A stretch of 64,000 bases of DNA. It comes from Ooceraea biroi (Eukaryota; Arthropoda; Insecta; Hymenoptera; Formicidae). The number at the start of each line of letters is the position of its first letter. The stretch's first letter is position 1. Below the pieces are notes generated by a model. That model ran no database searches. It saw only the letters and a program-made list of their open reading frames with translations, and had not been told where the DNA came from. The stretch is taken from positions 3,250,464-3,314,463 of the forward strand of contig NC_039511.1 of NCBI RefSeq assembly GCF_003672135.1, written 5' to 3'. This document shows positions 37,491-47,888 of this stretch, one piece after another. The position numbers and the translations under genes are program-made.

Positions 37491-40400
37491 CCAGTGTACG
37501 AACAGTCGTTTGTGCTAGGACAGATCTCACGGAGAGTCACTGGCTATTTCCAACGGAATTCCCCGTGATTGGCACACATTATGGAAAATTACTCACACAC
37601 GGGAGGACCGGCGGGAGCGACTGACGGTCGACGATGACTGGAGGAGAGTCGCGGTCCCTGCGCATCAGCGAACGAGGAAAAGTTAACTACTGGAGCCACT
37701 GCCCGACCGTCATGAATGGCGCGCATTGTGTTCGCGAGCGAACACCCAGCGATTATACAACGGGCGGCGAGTCCCACGACTTTTCCTTGAAACTATATCG
37801 GAAAATCGTGGCAAAGATGCAATCTTTTTCCGTGCAAGACGATACGTTGAATATTAATTGGATTGGCAAAACAGATAAATTACTGATAACGAATTTCATG
37901 TTGATGTCCATAATATCCGGACACGTTAAGTGATTATTAATAACGTGACAAGTGACAATCAGTGCGTGCGAGAGCATCTATTCGTTAAAACTCGGTACTG
38001 CTTTTAAACGCATAATGCGATTTAAATGAATAAAAAGTTAGTAAACTAATAAATAATAAATCTCTGGTTGTGGATGGCATTTTGTCATTAATTTCAAATG
38101 AAAAGTTACTTAAATTTCTCTGGATTTTGATATGTTTCAAATTGACCGAGTCTGTATCTCGCCCCAGAATTTTATGAGACGCAGAGCACGGTCGAAGAAA
38201 ATTTTTCGCGTGTGGCTCGACGGAAGTATGAATTTTCTGAGGCCGGCCTCATCCGGTGATAGATCGAATCATGCAGTTCTGCATTTTGCACAAGGATATG
38301 GAAGCTGCTGCTTTTTGCGCGACATGGAACGTCGGCCATCGATATTTAATTACTTCAGCGCGATTTACGACCAGATTTATGAACGATAAAATTATTGTGA
38401 AGGATAAAACGACTGAGCACGTTAATGAAAGTACGCATGGCCATAAAATAGGATAATAACTTTATCCCTGATATATATGTAAAAAGATAATGATTCCTTT
38501 TTTAACGGCTATTGTTTACGTTAATATAAATACACGACGCATACAATAAATATACATATACGGTGCTCTATTTATCGTATATTGCTTTCTCTTTGACTAA
38601 ATTAGAATATAATAAATAACACATATAATATTGCATAACACATTACAACCTTATTAAAAAGAATTATTCCTTTACTCTCGAGCGAGCTCACACTATGTCG
38701 TATCGTTACGTTTAATTAATTAACCACGCCCTGACGTTATAATTAAAACAATGAAAAGAGAACCAAGAAGAGATGGATCACTTCTTTGGTTCCACAAATC
38801 TATTTTCCGAGAAAACTTCGCGTCCCCGTGTTCTCCGACGTTTCTTAGATAATTAATTGCGCTGCCTTATTTGCACTAGCGAATAGAAATTTCCGACACA
38901 AACGATCGCACCCTCGAGTACACTGGACACAATCATCACTCGGTACAATCGATACTTCTCGAGAAGGATTCCCTCAGCCTCGTTCTCGGGCTGAACGAGC
39001 GAGTCCGGACTCCGGAGCACGAGAACTCGTAGACTACGCAGAGAGAATCGTCCATTCACGGACCGGGCAACCGATTGACTAACCTCCAAGGACAAACATC
39101 GACGGCGGTACTGGAGCGTGTCGTAATTCGCCCTCGATTTACGCGTAAAAATTTTCTCCGCCTCGTGCTTTCGAGCTCTCACACGCACTCTCTTGCACAA
39201 CGAACGAACGGACGAGGAGACGCGGAACCGCACGATCGCGTATGTACTTGCGTACTTGAGGAGCACGTTGAGAACAATGTTGAACGATCACTGATGATGA
39301 TTACGATGACGAGTCGGGCAGTGGAGGGCTCGGTTTCTCGGCAGGATTCGGGAAGAAGCGTCGAGGCGCGGCGAGGCCAACGACGTTATATCACAGAGAG
39401 GCAGACGTCGGCTCTCCTCCGCTGCTTCCACGGGACACCTGTCCGCGCCAGGCCGCCAGGCGAGGAGCGCAGGTGAGAGGAAAGCGAGACGGCGATAGAG
39501 AGGACGCAACGGTCGTAAACACACGGGAGCGGCACGCAGTAGTGCTCCTCCGACTCCGATGTGGCACGATGTGGGCAGGTAGGATAGGTGTGCTCGGCGT
39601 CGCGGTAACGCGAGGCGACGGTGAGGACGCGCGAGGAGGAGAGTCGGAGCACGCGGAACGTCGGGAACGCCGAGCTACACGGAGGGAAACGAACGGAGGA
39701 GAGAGAGACGGAGAGCAGAGGAGGTTGCAGCGATCTTCCTCTTCGAAGACGCTGGTGGCGGCGTCGACGATGACGACGACGACGCCGACATACACGCACC
39801 GGAGTTACACACACTGTCACGCACACTGGCACACGGATACGCGCTGCGCGAGCCACACAAACTCGATGAACGCCGCCGCCGTTGCTGCTGCGTCTTCTCT
39901 TCCTTTTCTATTCGCCGGAGAAAGAGAGAGCGAGAATGAGAGAGAAAGAGCGCGAGATCGTTCGGCGGCGGCAGGAGCGCGACGGAACGACCGTCGGCGT
40001 CGGGCGGGACGGATTCGCGAACGGAATTAATTGCGGACGCGCGCGGAACGGCCGATGCGCGCGGCGGAACGAGCGGCCGGGCAGACGAGGGGCGATGGTA
40101 ACGACGACGCGACGGCAAGACCGAGCCACGAAACACACACCGAGCGAGGCTCGCGAGTACTGAAGGCGGCCATGCGACCGTGGCGCCGCCTCGCGCCCGG
40201 TGCGGCCGCCAAGCGCCAACGGCCAAGCACGAGACGGCGGTAGCCGGCCGCCGCGCCGCGACGCCGAGTGCGGTGGTGGCGGCGATGGCGGCGGGAAAAA
40301 GGCACATACTGCGTTCGTCGTAACTCTCGCCCAGCTAACGTGTTGCTCGCACGCTCGGCCGAGAAGCTAACAATCATACCGTGCGAAAGATATTTCCCCT

Positions 40401-40512
40401 CACGCAAAGGCAAAGAGCCTTTAATTAATTCATTCATTCATTCATTATTTTATAGTTTGTAGTTCAATTTACAGTTTATAATTCGAGCAGTGAGCAATTG
40501 TGAATCGCTCGT
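37491..40512. other. Non-coding DNA with a strong CpG-rich island at 38.9-40.33 kb
   Basis: The island is the most G+C- and CpG-dense part of the window, with GGAGAGAG, GACGAC and GGCGGC simple sequence. Long open frames exist on both strands at once (39473-40030 plus, 39675-40307 minus, 40027-40437 minus), which argues that composition, not coding, keeps them open. A plus-strand donor-like GCAG|GTGAGA sits at 39472-39473. It lies 2-3 kb upstream of the minus-strand exon at 36.8 kb and could be an alternative promoter for it. A+T-rich sequence at 37.9-38.8 kb has no features. Confidence 0.35.
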
Positions 40513-40587
40513 GTAAGATCTGGAAAGATAGTCGAGACTGACAGGTCGTATAGAAGATCGGAATGAAAACAAGTTGATCACAACAGT

Positions 40588-40672
40588 AGGAGTATTGGCC
40601 GTACAGCCTAAGACCTAGGCGTGTGAACCAGGGATCCCGTAGAGTTCGAGTTCAAATCTAAGGCAGTCTCCT
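40588..40672 (+). ncRNA. Class-II tRNA-like module, copy 1 (SINE-like or tRNA pseudogene)
   Basis: The module is 85 nt and begins AGGAG and ends CTCCT, giving a 5-bp acceptor-like stem. An A-box-like segment TTGGCCGTACAGCCTAAGAC resembles the start of tRNA-Leu. A B-box-like segment GAGTTCGAGTTCAAATC follows at the expected distance for a long-variable-arm tRNA. TTTTT lies 5 bases after the end (40678-40682), as a Pol III terminator would. The T stem and anticodon stem pair poorly, so it is not a functional tRNA gene. Confidence 0.5.
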
Positions 40673-40803
40673 AGTTATTTTTCGCCTCTTACAATTCAGA
40701 AGTGGGATAAAATCCGCTACCCCTCGAAGACAGTTGAGATTCATCCGCTACCCCTCGGAGAGGAGGGAGTTGAGAAGCAGCTGGCCGGTAGTGAAGCCTG
40801 AAC

Positions 40804-41022
40804 ATGGGGGTCGGGAAGGACTCAGAGGAGTGAACCAACATGGAGATTGGGAAGGACTCAGAGGAGTGAACCAACATGGAGATTGGGAAAGACTCAGAGG
40901 AGTGAACCAACATGGAGGTTGGGAGGGACTCAGAAGAGTGAACCAAAAATGGAGGTTGGGAGGGACTCAGAAGAGTGAACCAAAAATGGATGTTGGGAGG
41001 GACTCAAGTGGAGTGAACCGAC
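40804..41022 (+). repeat. 36-bp minisatellite, six copies
   Basis: Six copies of a 36-37-bp unit of the type ATGGAGATTGGGAAGGACTC plus AGAGGAGTGAACCAAC. Outer copies differ by point changes. Confidence 0.93.
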
Positions 41023-41144
41023 GATTTGGAGACATTCGGGGACGAATGTAATGTCAGGCTGGCCGAGCTGTAAGATCTGGAAAGATAGTCGAGACTGACA
41101 GGTCGTATAGAGGATCGGAATGAAAACAAGTTGATCACAACAGT

Positions 41145-41229
41145 AGGAGTATTGGCCGTACAGCCTAAGATCTAGGCGTGTGAACCAGGGATCCCGGAGA
41201 GTTCGAGTTCAAATCTAAAGCAGTCTCCT
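41145..41229 (+). ncRNA. Class-II tRNA-like module, copy 2
   Basis: This is the 85-nt module in the second satellite unit. The A- and B-box-like segments are unchanged apart from a few substitutions (AAGATC for AAGACC, CCGGAG for CCGTAG). It is followed by TTTT rather than TTTTT. Confidence 0.5.
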
Positions 41230-41360
41230 AGTTATTTTCCGCCTCTTACAATTCAGAAGTGGGATAAAATCCGCTACCCCTCGAAGACAGTTGAGATTCA
41301 TCCGCTACCCCTCGGAAAGGAGGGAGTTGAGAAGCAGCTGGCCGGTAGTGAAGCCTGAAC

Positions 41361-41543
41361 ATGGAGGTCGGGACGGACTCAGAGGAGTGAACCAACATGG
41401 AGATTGGGAAGGACTCAGAGGAGTGAACCAACATGGAGGTTGGGAGGGACTCAGAAGAGTGAACCAAAAATGGATGTTGGGAGGGACTCAGAAGAGTGAA
41501 CCAAAAATGGAGGTTGGGAGGGACTCGAGTGGAGTGAACCGAC
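41361..41543 (+). repeat. 36-bp minisatellite, five copies
   Basis: Same unit as at 40804, with five copies; the last copy carries the GTGGAGTGAACCGAC variant that ends each array. Confidence 0.93.
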
Positions 41544-41665
41544 GATTTGGAGACATTCGGGGACGAATGTAATGTCAGGCTGGCCGAGCTGTAAGATCTG
41601 GAAAGATAGTCGAGACTGACAGGTCGTATAGAAGATCGGAATGAAAACAAGTTGATCACGACAGT

Positions 41666-41750
41666 AGGAGTATTGGCCGTACAGCCTAAGACCTAGGCGT
41701 GTGAACCAGGGATCCCGGAGAGTTCGAGTTCAAATCTAAGGCAGTCTCCT
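41666..41750 (+). ncRNA. Class-II tRNA-like module, copy 3
   Basis: The 85-nt module of the third satellite unit has the same AGGAG/CTCCT ends, A- and B-box-like segments, and a TTTTT run after it. Confidence 0.5.
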
Positions 41751-41850
41751 AGTTATTTTTCGCCTCTTACAATTCAGAAGTGGGATAGAATCCGCTACCC
41801 CTCGGAGAGGAGGGAGTTGAGAAGCAGCTGGCCGGTAGTGAAGCCTGAAC

Positions 41851-42030
41851 ATGGAGGTCGGGACGGACTCAGAGGAGTGAACCAACATGGAGATTGGGAA
41901 GGACTCAGAGGAGTGAACCAACATGGAGGTTGGGAGGACTCAGAGAGTGAACCAAAATGGAGGTTGGGAGGGACTCAGAAGAGTGAACCAAAAATGGATG
42001 TTGGGAGGGACTCGAGTGGAGTGAACCGAC
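41851..42030 (+). repeat. 36-bp minisatellite, five copies
   Basis: Same unit with five copies. The third copy has lost several bases, which breaks the 12-residue open frame there. Confidence 0.93.
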
Positions 42031-42152
42031 GATTTGGAGACATTCGGGGACGAACGTAATGTCAGGCTGGCTGAGCTGTAAGATCTGGAAAGATAGTCGA
42101 GACTGACAGGTCGTATAGAAGATCGGAATGAAAACAAGTTGATCACGACAGT

Positions 42153-42237
42153 AGGAGTATTGGCCGTACAGCCTAAGACCTAGGCGTGTGAACCAGGGAT
42201 CCCGGAGAGTTCGAGTTCAAATCTAAGGCAGTCTCCT
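42153..42237 (+). ncRNA. Class-II tRNA-like module, copy 4
   Basis: The module is in the truncated last unit, which ends about 20 bases after it, just beyond the TTTTT run. The module is thus kept whole while the rest of the unit is missing. Confidence 0.5.
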
Positions 42238-42258
42238 AGTTATTTTTCGCCTCTTACA

Positions 42259-43283
42259 CTCGGTTCTAAAGTTGCGATCTAACATGAATAGAAATTTTCC
42301 TCTTGGAGAGAACTCGGGCTTCGCCATGCAACGACCTTTCGACGGCTTCCTAATAATTTCGGAGCGAGAAACCCTCCTCCACATTCGACATAGTGATGCC
42401 GGGCTACCTAAGCGTCAATAGCCTCGCTTTGATACTTGAAGCGACATAACCAGACGGCATGACTACTACCTAGCCTGAGTAGAATAAAACGCTAGGAACT
42501 CCAGAAATATGTAGATCTGACTGAAATCCAAGCTCAAAATTCCTTTTCTTTCGTAACCAAGCTGGTTGAATAAAAATTTAGTAAAACACTGGCTTAGAAA
42601 CTGCAAATGTTTTGTCATTTCTAACATTATGAATATAATTCTACACCATTCACGTAATTTGGAATTCGTAGTTTCGAGTCATCTCTATTGTCTGCTTGCG
42701 TTTAATCATCACGGCGATTGAATCACGCTTGCAGTTACAAACTGCCTATGATGGCAAGCGAAAGTTTGTCAGATGATTGTCAGTTCCATGAGCTTTCTTC
42801 ATCGCGCACGCACGGAGAATGCCTAAGTCTAAGGCTCACGCACGTGGAACAGATAATCGTGGGCGTGGTGAACGGCGGGTTAGTGAAGCAGGATGACGCG
42901 GCATATCTCGTCCGTGCTTCGAACAGTCAAATACGCTGGCAATGAGGATACAGCTATTTTTTAACCGAAACTATAAATTCTAACATATTATGTAACTTAC
43001 AGTGCGTACCAAGCCGATGACCGGTTAAATGGGACGAACCAAAGATCTTTGTAATCTACTTTCAGATACATACCTGAAACAGAAATAAAATAAAAATTTC
43101 ATTAGATCGTAATATTATTATACGCAACGAACTTTGTTTTCATCTGCACACATATATCTTTTAATATCATTAATTCACAATAAATAGTAACAGCTTTCCT
43201 ACACACAACTCAATAGAAGGAAAATACAGGAAGCTCTACAAAGAAAAATATGGAAGTAGGTGTCATGCGAAAGTTATCGTTTG
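42259..43283. other. Non-coding stretch with one splice-like motif
   Basis: No supported gene. An open frame at 42718-42945 starts without an ATG and has no motif. The recursive-splice-like motif at 43.07 kb is the only notable signal. Confidence 0.45.
43062..43092 (-). promoter_or_regulatory. Putative recursive splice site (ratchet point)
   Basis: On the minus strand, ATTTTATTTCTGTTTCAG is followed directly by GTATGTATCTG. The shared acceptor/donor junction falls between 43074 and 43073. The pyrimidine tract is good and the 20-base core equals that at 6.04 kb; the flanks differ, so it is not simply a repeated element. It would lie upstream of the minus-strand exon at 36.8 kb. Confidence 0.5.
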
Positions 43284-44530
43284 TATTAGGAGTCTGATTT
43301 AGTTTTGAGGGTTTTGCAACAGATGGCTGTAGTGTCAGTTTGTTCCAATAGCTGTTTCCGATAACTGTTCTTTCTTACAGTGTTGACATTATCCATGACA
43401 TTTAGTAGCATTATAGCAATAGATGCAATAACAGTCGTGTTTATATCATCGTAAAAATCCGAAAGAGCATTTTCGACATGCGTTGCTTTTGTTTTTTAAT
43501 CAAAAGAAAACTGCGGCTGACGGTTATAAAATTCTTGTGGAAACTTATGGTGATTCTGCCCCATCAATTAAGACGTGTGAATACACTGGTTTAGACGCTT
43601 TAAAAGTGGTGATACTGATGTGAAGGACAAAGAACGCTCTGGACAACCAAGAAAGCTTGACAATGCAGATTTGCAAGCATTATTGGACGAAAATTCAACA
43701 CAATCCACTTCAGAACTTGCCAGAGCATTAAATGTTGATCGTACAACAGTTACGAAACATTTACATGAAATGGGAAAAATTCAGAAAGAAGGGAAATGGG
43801 TTCGACATGAATTATCGGAAAGTGCCATTGCGAACCGGTTGAACATTTGCATTTCGTTGATCGCCAGGCAAAAAAAGAAGAGTCTTTTGTCTCGGATTGT
43901 TACTGGGGATGAAAAGTGGATCTATTTTGATAATCCGAAACGCAGAAAATCATGGGTGGATCCAGGCGAACCATCAACATCCACTCCGAGACGCAATATT
44001 CACGGTTCAAAAGTAATGCTCCGTATTTGGTGGGATAGTGTACTATGAGCTGTTAAATCCGCATGAGACTGTCACGGCTGATCGTTATCGACACCAATTG
44101 TACAAGTTAAAGCAAGCATTGGACCAAAAACGACCACCAATTGCGAGTAAACGACGGAAAGTGATTCTTCTTCGTGACAACGCTCGACCTGACGTTGCGT
44201 TATCAGTGAAAGAAACACTATTAGAGCTTGAATGGCAAGTCTTCTCCGGAGATTGCTCCATGCGATTATTATTTGTTCCGGTGGATGCAACACGCTTTAG
44301 AGGATACACACTTTCATAATTTGGAAGAAGTGCGAAAATTCGTCAACGAATGGATCAACTGAAAAGAAGAGTGATTTTATCGTGGTGGAATCCATCTCTT
44401 GCCAGAAAGATGGGAAAAAGTTATAGAAAACGAAGGAAAATATTTTGATTAAGGTATTCATTCATTATCATATTTAAATACATGCGTTTTTGAGCAAAAA
44501 AACCCTCAAAACTAAATCACACCCCTAATA
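43284..44530 (+). mobile_element. mauritiana-like mariner element
   Basis: The left terminus TTAGGAGTCTGATTTAGTTT starts at 43286, and the right terminus is its near-perfect inverse, ending at 44528. TA duplications are at 43284-43285 and 44529-44530. The body is 1243 bp. Terminal-repeat mismatches and several coding lesions indicate an older copy. The family also supplies the fragment at 1-61. Confidence 0.95.
43450..44452 (+). pseudogene. mariner transposase pseudogene, multiply broken
   Basis: The best match is to the Mos1-like (mauritiana) group. The N-terminal part (PKEHFRHALLLFFNQKKTAA) is readable but lacks a clear ATG. A 2-bp insertion near 43584 shifts the frame just before WFRRFKSGD. 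The frame from 43620 then covers the helix-turn-helix region, WVRHEL and TGDEKWIYFD with the first catalytic Asp. A deletion of about 11 bp near 44035 and another near 44240, just before the SPEIAPCDYYLF segment, cause further breaks. Two in-frame TGA codons follow near the C terminus before the normal TAA at 44450-44452. The second catalytic site reads LRDNARPD instead of the usual HDNARPH. It is inactive. Confidence 0.92.
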
Positions 44531-45210
44531 GATCCGAACACAGGACACGCGTACTTTTTGCGACAACGCGACTGTCGACAGGTCAAACACATTTATCTCA
44601 TGTATGACCAGATCGCACACACAGTGTCGAGTCGATAAATTTTATTTTTGAAGACGGTCGAGCCACACGTTGCGAGGAACCAGACGGATCTTCGACGACG
44701 GCGGGCGGACGCGGCGAGGCGCGAACATTCGAACTGGAGGACAGCGGATGCAGTGTGATGCTCGCCACCACGTGGTATTTCCGAGACGTCTAGACTCGCT
44801 AATTTAAACCGACTCGCGGATCTTCAGCGGGAGAGGAAAGGGGAAAGGGAAAGAATGAAAGAGAGAGAGAAGGAGTCTCGCCGCTGTCACAGCTGAAGCC
44901 TGAAATATGAGAAACATCTCGCCGTTTACACGCATGAAGCACTCACCCGAGTATCATTCCTGAAGGCCGCTCGTTAGGAAGCATCCGTGTCACATGATAC
45001 ACGGGTGCACCTTAATAGCAAGAAATATAAGCTTTTGATATAGAAATATAAGAGTAATTTCTAATCGATTTATGAATCCACACATCTTCGGATTGTTAGT
45101 TTGCATTTTCTACTTTAGAACTGTTGGATTGTTATCTAGACCTTTAAAAGGTGCGACGCACTACGCTCCACTGGCGCAACACTTAAATCATCTCTTCCAC
45201 GAAATCGCTA
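44531..45210. other. Non-coding stretch with a small CpG-rich part
   Basis: The part 44690-44900 is G+C- and CpG-rich and is followed by a purine-rich run (GAAAGAGAGAGAG). On the minus strand a donor-like G|GTGAGT occurs at 44947-44946, but no coding frame leads into it. No gene is supported. Confidence 0.4.
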
Positions 45211-45967
45211 TACAGGGTGAGGCACCTAAAACAGACCACCTGAATATCTCGGCTGTTATTGGTGATAGAAAAATATGTGTCAGACCAAACTTGCATGATT
45301 CGAGGAACACATAATTTGTTCTAAATAGTTTTTTATTAGGTGGACGCGTAGAGATCATATGAAGGTCAACTTCGTTTTTTAAAATGGTATGATATGTTTT
45401 TTTACGTACCATCTAGTAGAGCGTTTGAAGATGCGTACATTGATCTACGGGTCAAAATCATTCAAGGTCACTGAAGGCTAAAATTTCTAAGTGCTAGAAC
45501 TTTTTTATTTCTGAGTTTACGGTATTTTCAATAGCAGAGAACTCTAGGCAATATAAAAAATAATGATATCAACAACTTAGAACTTCTCGGAAAAGAAAAA
45601 TTTCTAAGGGCTAGAACTTTTTCATTTCTAAGTTTACGGTATTTTCAATAGCAGAGAACTCTAGGCAATATAAAGTAAATTATTTTCCCTTGCAGTTGGC
45701 CTTCAGTGACCTTGAATGATTTTGACCCGTAGATCAATGTACGCATCTTCAAACGCTCTACTAGATGGTACGTAAAAAAACATATCATACCATTTAAAAA
45801 ACCGAAGTTGACCTTCATATGACCTCTACGAGTCCACCTAATAAAAAACTATTTAGAACAAATTATGTGTTCCTCGAAACTATGCAAGTTTGGTCTGACA
45901 CAGTTTTTTCTGTCACCAATAACAGCCGAGATATTCAGGTGGCCTGCTTTAGGTGCCTCACCCTGTA
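45211..45967. mobile_element. Palindromic MITE with CAGGGTGAGGCACC termini
   Basis: Inverted arms of about 265 bp (45213-45478 and about 45700-45965) start CAGGGTGAGGCACCTAAA at both ends and are flanked by TATA or TA, as for Tc1/mariner-type non-autonomous elements. Arm identity is high but not perfect. The centre holds two direct copies of a 78-bp segment (45481-45558 and 45598-45675) that starts AAATTTCTAAG and ends GGCAATATAAA. There is no coding capacity. Confidence 0.88.
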
Positions 45968-47888
45968 TATCTTTGCCATTAATCCAATTACTCCTCGATA
46001 AAGTATTACCAATTTTGCCTAATCAATACGCCATGCCAATAATGAATTACGCGTTCACATGAATAATCACAAAGCTCGAGGGAAGAGTAAAATTTGCATG
46101 TAAATGTGGTATCATGTTTCCTGGTCTTCATCTCCAGCACATGCGTAATGCAACTACATCTTACGTAGGATATCCTGAAGCTCTATACATCTCTGCGCGG
46201 AGTATCATGAAGCTCTGTACACATTTAATCTGCGTATACTGCTAACGGTATACAAGACTAGCTTATTCAGAAATTAGTAGTTATTATACACATTAGAAGA
46301 CGATTGCAGAGAATGTCGTATATGCATCGTGATCGCGCGCGCGCGCGTGACGACTACGACATTATCCGATTACGACATTATGTAGGCAATTTCTTTTCTC
46401 GTCATGTTGCGCAACTGTACGTGCTTTTATGCATCTCTCTACAGTTTGCTATTTCCAAATAATGTGGCTAGAAAAATGATATAACTATAATAGTAATTTT
46501 ATAAATACCATAAAATGCGATATGATTGCATGTACAAATGTAAAACTCCAAATTAAAGATTCTCAGTAAGCGAACTGTACTGTAAAACACATAAAATCCA
46601 AATAAATCAAAATAAAAAATAACAGAAACGCGAAAAATAAATTACCGCCAATATATTATTGGAATAAAGATTCATTTAGGTTTCTGATTTATAACTTGAT
46701 TATGTCAGTGTACTACCGAAAGAGAATACATTTCGTGAAAATGACATTAATTAAACCGCATGAAATATTCATCGATTTGTTCGGATACATCATTGTCATT
46801 CGGATACAGTAGATCAATACCGCGACGCAAAATATTGCATTGTATGTCAGTTCAGCGGTCAAAGAACTCTCGCTCTCTTGCCGGCGTAATGGCAAAGGTC
46901 CGCTTGCAAAGTTAAGCGAGCTACAAACTGTCCCCTGACCCGTCTCATCGATCGCAATAAATTAAGGTCAATCTACATATTCCTGAAAAATAGCAATCTC
47001 TCGACGACTTTATCCGGTATTTAGAAGGTCCTTCGCCAGATGCACAGAGAGCTCTTTATAGAATTCCTCAGCATAACAATCCGGTTATTTCGGGAGATAT
47101 GAAAATCCAAGGCGAATGTACCGAAAGATGCATTTTCATTAAAATAATACGTTCACGCTATATTTTATGTTACGATACGAAGTAAATTCTTATAACCGAC
47201 ACTACTAGTTTTCAATTAGTTTTTACAAATCTCAATATTTAAAGCATTAGAAATAAACAAATTTATGTTAATAAGAATTATTGAAATCTGGGATATTTTT
47301 TTAAAAATACGAATCGGTATAAAATCCCAAGACTTCCTCCTGTGAAAAATCCTCCTGACTACTTATTAATTGCAATAAGGAATGTCTCTCAGCTGACCCG
47401 AATTACGGGACAATTCGCCATTAAGTGGTGGAGATGTATAATTAAAGTGAAGTGACAGTGCATCACTGCGAGACGACCGCAGGGATCTCGAACAGCTGGC
47501 GTTACATTTACATGGTCCGGTGTGCTTTCACGCGCTCCTATACTAAATGCAGCCACTTACGAGACACGAACAGTCGCGAGTCGCACGCCAGACGAAAATA
47601 TCGTCCGTACGAGGGAGATTCTTTCCCGAAATCGCGCTCGAAAAGTACTTACTTTGGACGATGCATTTCGCTTGCAGAATGAACACGCGTAATCAATACA
47701 GATTGTAATAAATGCAGATGTTGCGATGTGAATTTTCGACATTATTGAAATAATGTACCATAATGGTGAATTAAATTGCTTACGTCATATTTACGATTTA
47801 AATGTTTATGAAATTATATATTTATTAATAATAATATACGTGAGATCATTATTTCGATTTCACGTCGACGTAAAACGCGAGGAATTAA
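45968..47888. other. Non-coding A+T-rich stretch
   Basis: No gene or transposon end was seen. A short CG/GC dinucleotide run lies at 46334-46348. The open frame at 47452-47682 is short and unremarkable. Confidence 0.5.
46334..46348 (+). repeat. (CG)n microsatellite
   Basis: About seven CG dinucleotides in a row, unusual in A+T-rich surroundings. Confidence 0.9.

Larger units (their letters stand above)
40513..42258 (+). repeat. Nested tandem satellite, 3.3 units of 487-557 bp
   Basis: Units start GTAAGATCTGGAAAGATAGT at 40513, 41070, 41591 and 42078. The first three are 557, 521 and 487 bp; the last is truncated after about 181 bp at TCGCCTCTTACA. Copies are highly similar. Length differences come mainly from the number of internal 36-bp repeats and loss of a duplicated CCGCTACCCCTCG segment in the third unit. 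Each unit holds an 85-nt tRNA-like module, and each complete unit also holds a 36-bp minisatellite. Frames on both strands, with a 12-residue period such as HGDWEGLRGVNQ, are open only because the period is a multiple of three. Confidence 0.93.

Noticed and set aside
39472..39480. Donor-like CAG|GTGAGA on the plus strand
   Set aside because: It lies in a CpG-rich purine-rich run where such words arise by chance, with no supported upstream coding frame.
39473..40437. Long open frames on both strands (185, 210 and 136 codons)
   Set aside because: They overlap in opposite orientations in a CpG-rich, low-complexity island, consist mostly of Arg, Ser and Ala runs, and show no motif. Composition explains them.
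40689..42146. Repeat-protein frames of 12-residue period in the satellite
   Set aside because: The period of the minisatellite is a multiple of three, so frames stay open on both strands. They break where unit length varies, and there is no start or splice context.
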